Assembly: GCF_050908995.1 (NCBI RefSeq)
Contig: NC_135118.1
Coordinates: 23,213,501 to 23,277,500, forward strand
Length of the DNA stretch: 64,000 nt
Direction: 5' to 3'
Source of the DNA: Andrena cerasifolii
Lineage: Eukaryota; Arthropoda; Insecta; Hymenoptera; Andrenidae
This document shows, piece after piece, positions 61,656 through 64,000 of the stretch. Position numbers and translations under genes: made by a program. Position 1 is the first letter of the stretch; every line of letters begins with the position of its first letter. The notes below the pieces were generated by a model, which ran no database searches, had not been told where the DNA came from, and saw nothing but the letters and a program-made list of their open reading frames with translations.

Positions 61656-62110
61656 CTTTGAGAAAAGTCAACTGCAATGGTATCGGCGCACTGGATCGGT
61701 CGGTTTTCGCCGATACCATTGTAGTTAAGTTTTACGGTCGAAATTTAGTTTATTTATAATTCTTTAAAACGAATGGCGAAATAAATATATCTACAATTAA
61801 GGAAAGTTTTTTCTCGTCTATAACAAGATTGTGTGGACCTTAAGAATACTCAAAGATTTATTAATCAGTAGATCCAACCTCGTCAAGATAAGTAATAGAA
61901 AAATATACTTACTTAAGTGAAGAACTAAAAATATAATTCCAAAATTCATTTCAAACAACTTTATGAATAATTCTAACATGTCTATCGTTTCCGTTACGGT
62001 ATCTAGTAAGTTGTTGAATTTAAAATCTGACCGATCCAGTGCGCCGATACCATTGTAGTTAAGTTTTACGGACGAAATTTAGTTTATTTATAATTCTTTG
62101 AGAAAAGTCA
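61656..62110. mobile_element. compound repeat: direct and inverted copies of one end sequence
   Basis: The core CGCCGATACCATTG occurs in a 58-bp direct repeat at 61708-61765 and 62042-62099, which has one mismatch. It also occurs inverted at 61669-61701, which matches 62029-62061 at 31 of 33 positions. The whole is bracketed by a 15-bp direct repeat, CTTTGAGAAAAGTCA, at 61656-61670 and 62096-62110. This looks like a small transposon with duplicated ends, or two insertions at one site. The AT-rich middle has no coding frame. Confidence 0.75.
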
Positions 62111-62138
62111 TTTGAGGGGGAAGTTGGTACAGTGTTAA

Positions 62139-62339
62139 CCCCTCGTGGTCACACGGGGTGTACCGCACCCCAGGATATGTGTTTGCCAATGTTTCTGTAA
62201 ATTCTTGGACCTTAATAATGAAATTTAAAGGCTTAGTGGATTTTAACAGAAAAATCGCTTTTAGCTAGCCACGACTATTTTTTTCAAATACAAATTTCAA
62301 TATACGAATGTGATTATAAGAAGGTGTGACCACGGAGGG
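62139..62339. mobile_element. decayed piggyBac-type MITE
   Basis: After TTAA at 62135-62138, the left tip CCCCTCGTGGTCACAC pairs with GTGTGACCACGGAGGG at about 62324-62339. Just inside the left tip is the palindrome GGGGTGTACCGCACCCC (62155-62171), the same style as in the 23611-23890 element. The right flank reads TTTG in place of TTAA, so the duplication has decayed. No coding capacity. Confidence 0.65.
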
Positions 62340-64000
62340 TTTGTGTGTTAGATGTACCTATAGAGACACTTGATAAAGACGTTAGAGATTTTTGGTACAA
62401 TAAGCTGCAATTTGTGAAACGCAGTTTATGAGGAGACAATGAACATCCTTCTGTTCTGAATTGCGAGTCCGCGAATGCTGTTTACCGCGATAACACGGGC
62501 CTGCTGGCCGTAGCAATTATTTCATGTTGGATGTAAGCACCGACATTATGCTTCGCCGAGCCACAATTACCGCTAACTCGACGATATTTACTGCAAGATT
62601 TACCGAAACCGCTGTTTTCGTCGTGCACCGAACCGTAATATATACTTAGTAATCACTTCCCACACAGGCATCGGGAAAGTAACCATCCGCTTAGGGAAAA
62701 GTCAACGCAGATAGCGCAAGCAATGTCTTCTTGTCCATTCGAAACCGATAATTTTAAATAATCTATCTGCCTGTGCCGTTGCAAATTATAAGAACGGCGA
62801 AGAGGAGTGGTGTAAATACTGGACATCATCGATCAACATCCTCAATAAATTTCATTCTCGATTCATCATCGTCGATCAACACCTTCAATAAATTTTAGTC
62901 TTCATTTTCTGAGGAATAATTTGAGAGATGGGTGCTCCATTTGAGTGACGCGTTCAGATTAATCTTCTCAGAGTCTTGCAGTTTTGGAGTCTTCGGTGTC
63001 AGTTTGATTTTATTTTTAAGCCCAGTTTAGATTAACCAATGCAAAATTATTTTTACACACTGTTTGGGTACAGTGTAAATGTTTATGGAATCACAGCTGA
63101 ATGCTGTTAAATGTTATATGCGTGTGTTAGAAATTCAACGCAATAGATGCTCATCGAATATGCTTCACCTTCATCGTAAGATTCTATTCCCCTTAATTCC
63201 TATGAATTTTTCAGTTGCATTGTGCATCACAAGCACGCAGAAAGGTATTGCCATGCATTAGCATTAATCAGGATAATTTATTATACATACATATACATCG
63301 TAAGACCACTGTAATTGAAACACATAAGTATTCTCATGCAAAGTCATTAGAAATCATGATTAGAAACACAAATCTGGGTTCAGACGTATAAATTTAGTTC
63401 TCATAGAACGCTATTATGTGTACAATGCTTTAAAGTGCACATTAAACTGCACGTGAATCATTAATTTCTTGTGCGTCGCAATTTTGCAGAAAATAATTAT
63501 CTCCTGGTCAATAATAGAATTTCTCTTGAGGCTATTCAAACATAGAATATCCAATTGATCGATGTACAGATAATTGAATATCCATTCAATTAAACAGAGC
63601 TCCACTAATCGAGATTCCACTGCATCTCATTTCCAAAGCAAATATCTATACTATCACCTTCGCTACCACAGTTCGTTTGAAAAATGAATCACCATGAAAC
63701 ATTACTATAATCTTTAATTATATCCGGGAGCAATATAACAAACAACTTAAAATTCTACTTAAAGTTTCCAATAATCCACCCTGATTTCACCATCTGCAAC
63801 CAACGATCCTGCACGTCATCACCGCGAGCAACAAAACAGAAGAGTCAGTCTAGAAAACACTGTAAGTTTCAAAATTGAAAAAAAAAGTTTTCCGGAAAAT
63901 ATTCTACCTGCCAATGATAATACAACAGTATAGAATTTGATTTTTTGCACTTACAGTATTTTCTACAAGCGCTATTATCGATATCAGGTATGTACAGGCG
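62340..64000. other. unannotated non-coding stretch with a small tandem repeat and a hairpin
   Basis: A 40-bp unit starting CATCATC, with GATCAAC and TCAATAAATTT, is repeated once (62824-62863 and 62864-62902). At 63851-63867 TAGAAAACACTGTAAGT pairs with an inverted copy at 63949-63965 (one mismatch), with partial pairing further in, giving a hairpin of about 115 bp. No gene recognised; frames stay under 70 codons. Confidence 0.5.

Noticed and set aside
1..64000. CRISPR arrays, prokaryotic operons, phage or plasmid modules
   Set aside because: No spaced direct-repeat array, no ribosome-binding-site-led gene series, and a base-composition pattern typical of animal nuclear DNA.

Overview
The window reads as nuclear DNA from an animal, most likely an insect and probably a hymenopteran (ant, bee or wasp). 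That guess rests on very uneven base composition (CpG-dense blocks alternating with AT-rich blocks), GA, TA and TTTA microsatellites, and many short DNA-transposon relics. It is an inference from style; no marker gene is present. I found no protein-coding exon, rRNA, tRNA, CRISPR array or prokaryotic signal that I can defend. The longest open frames (up to 210 codons) show no recognisable domain and lie in low-complexity, CpG-rich or transposon-derived DNA. The window is best read as intergenic sequence or the inside of a large intron.

Layout. Positions 1-4183 hold plain sequence plus a purine-rich block with a GA microsatellite. Two inverted-repeat elements sit almost back to back at 4184-5507. 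From 5508 to 12960 the sequence is CpG-rich and purine/pyrimidine-skewed, the likeliest place for a promoter or untranslated first exon. A textbook hAT-type MITE with an 8-bp target duplication is at 13560-13914, an AT-rich foldback at 16930-17366, a mariner-type MITE at 18666-18874, a recent 111-bp tandem duplication at 21994-22214, and a piggyBac-type MITE with TTAA duplications at 23611-23890. A near-perfect palindrome lies at 28543-28836, a hAT relic at 34569-34791, and foldbacks at 36763-37167, 37225-37355 and 38427-38997. A three-deep nest of elements occupies 41705-42751. Further relics are at 44335-44869, 46737-47398, 47656-47854, 53512-53901, 55340-55870, 57108-57287, 59181-59520, 59539-60279, 61656-62110 and 62139-62339. 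Between these lie moderately GC-rich single-copy stretches with many TAATTA-type motifs, which resemble regulatory DNA but cannot be proven so here.

The relics belong to at least four cut-and-paste styles, told apart by target duplication and terminal inverted repeat: TA (Tc1/mariner-like, two families with two copies each and one single), TTAA (piggyBac-like, several), 8 bp with CAGGG/CAGTG/CAGAG ends (hAT-like, three) and TTA (possibly Harbinger-like, one). None carries a visible transposase, so all are non-autonomous. The most interesting points are the nested insertion at 41705-42751, the flipped 30-bp core that separates the two copies of the CAGTGGCTCGC family, an inverted pair of spaced E-box palindromes near 49.6-50.0 kb, and the five-copy subterminal motif in the 4184-5043 element.
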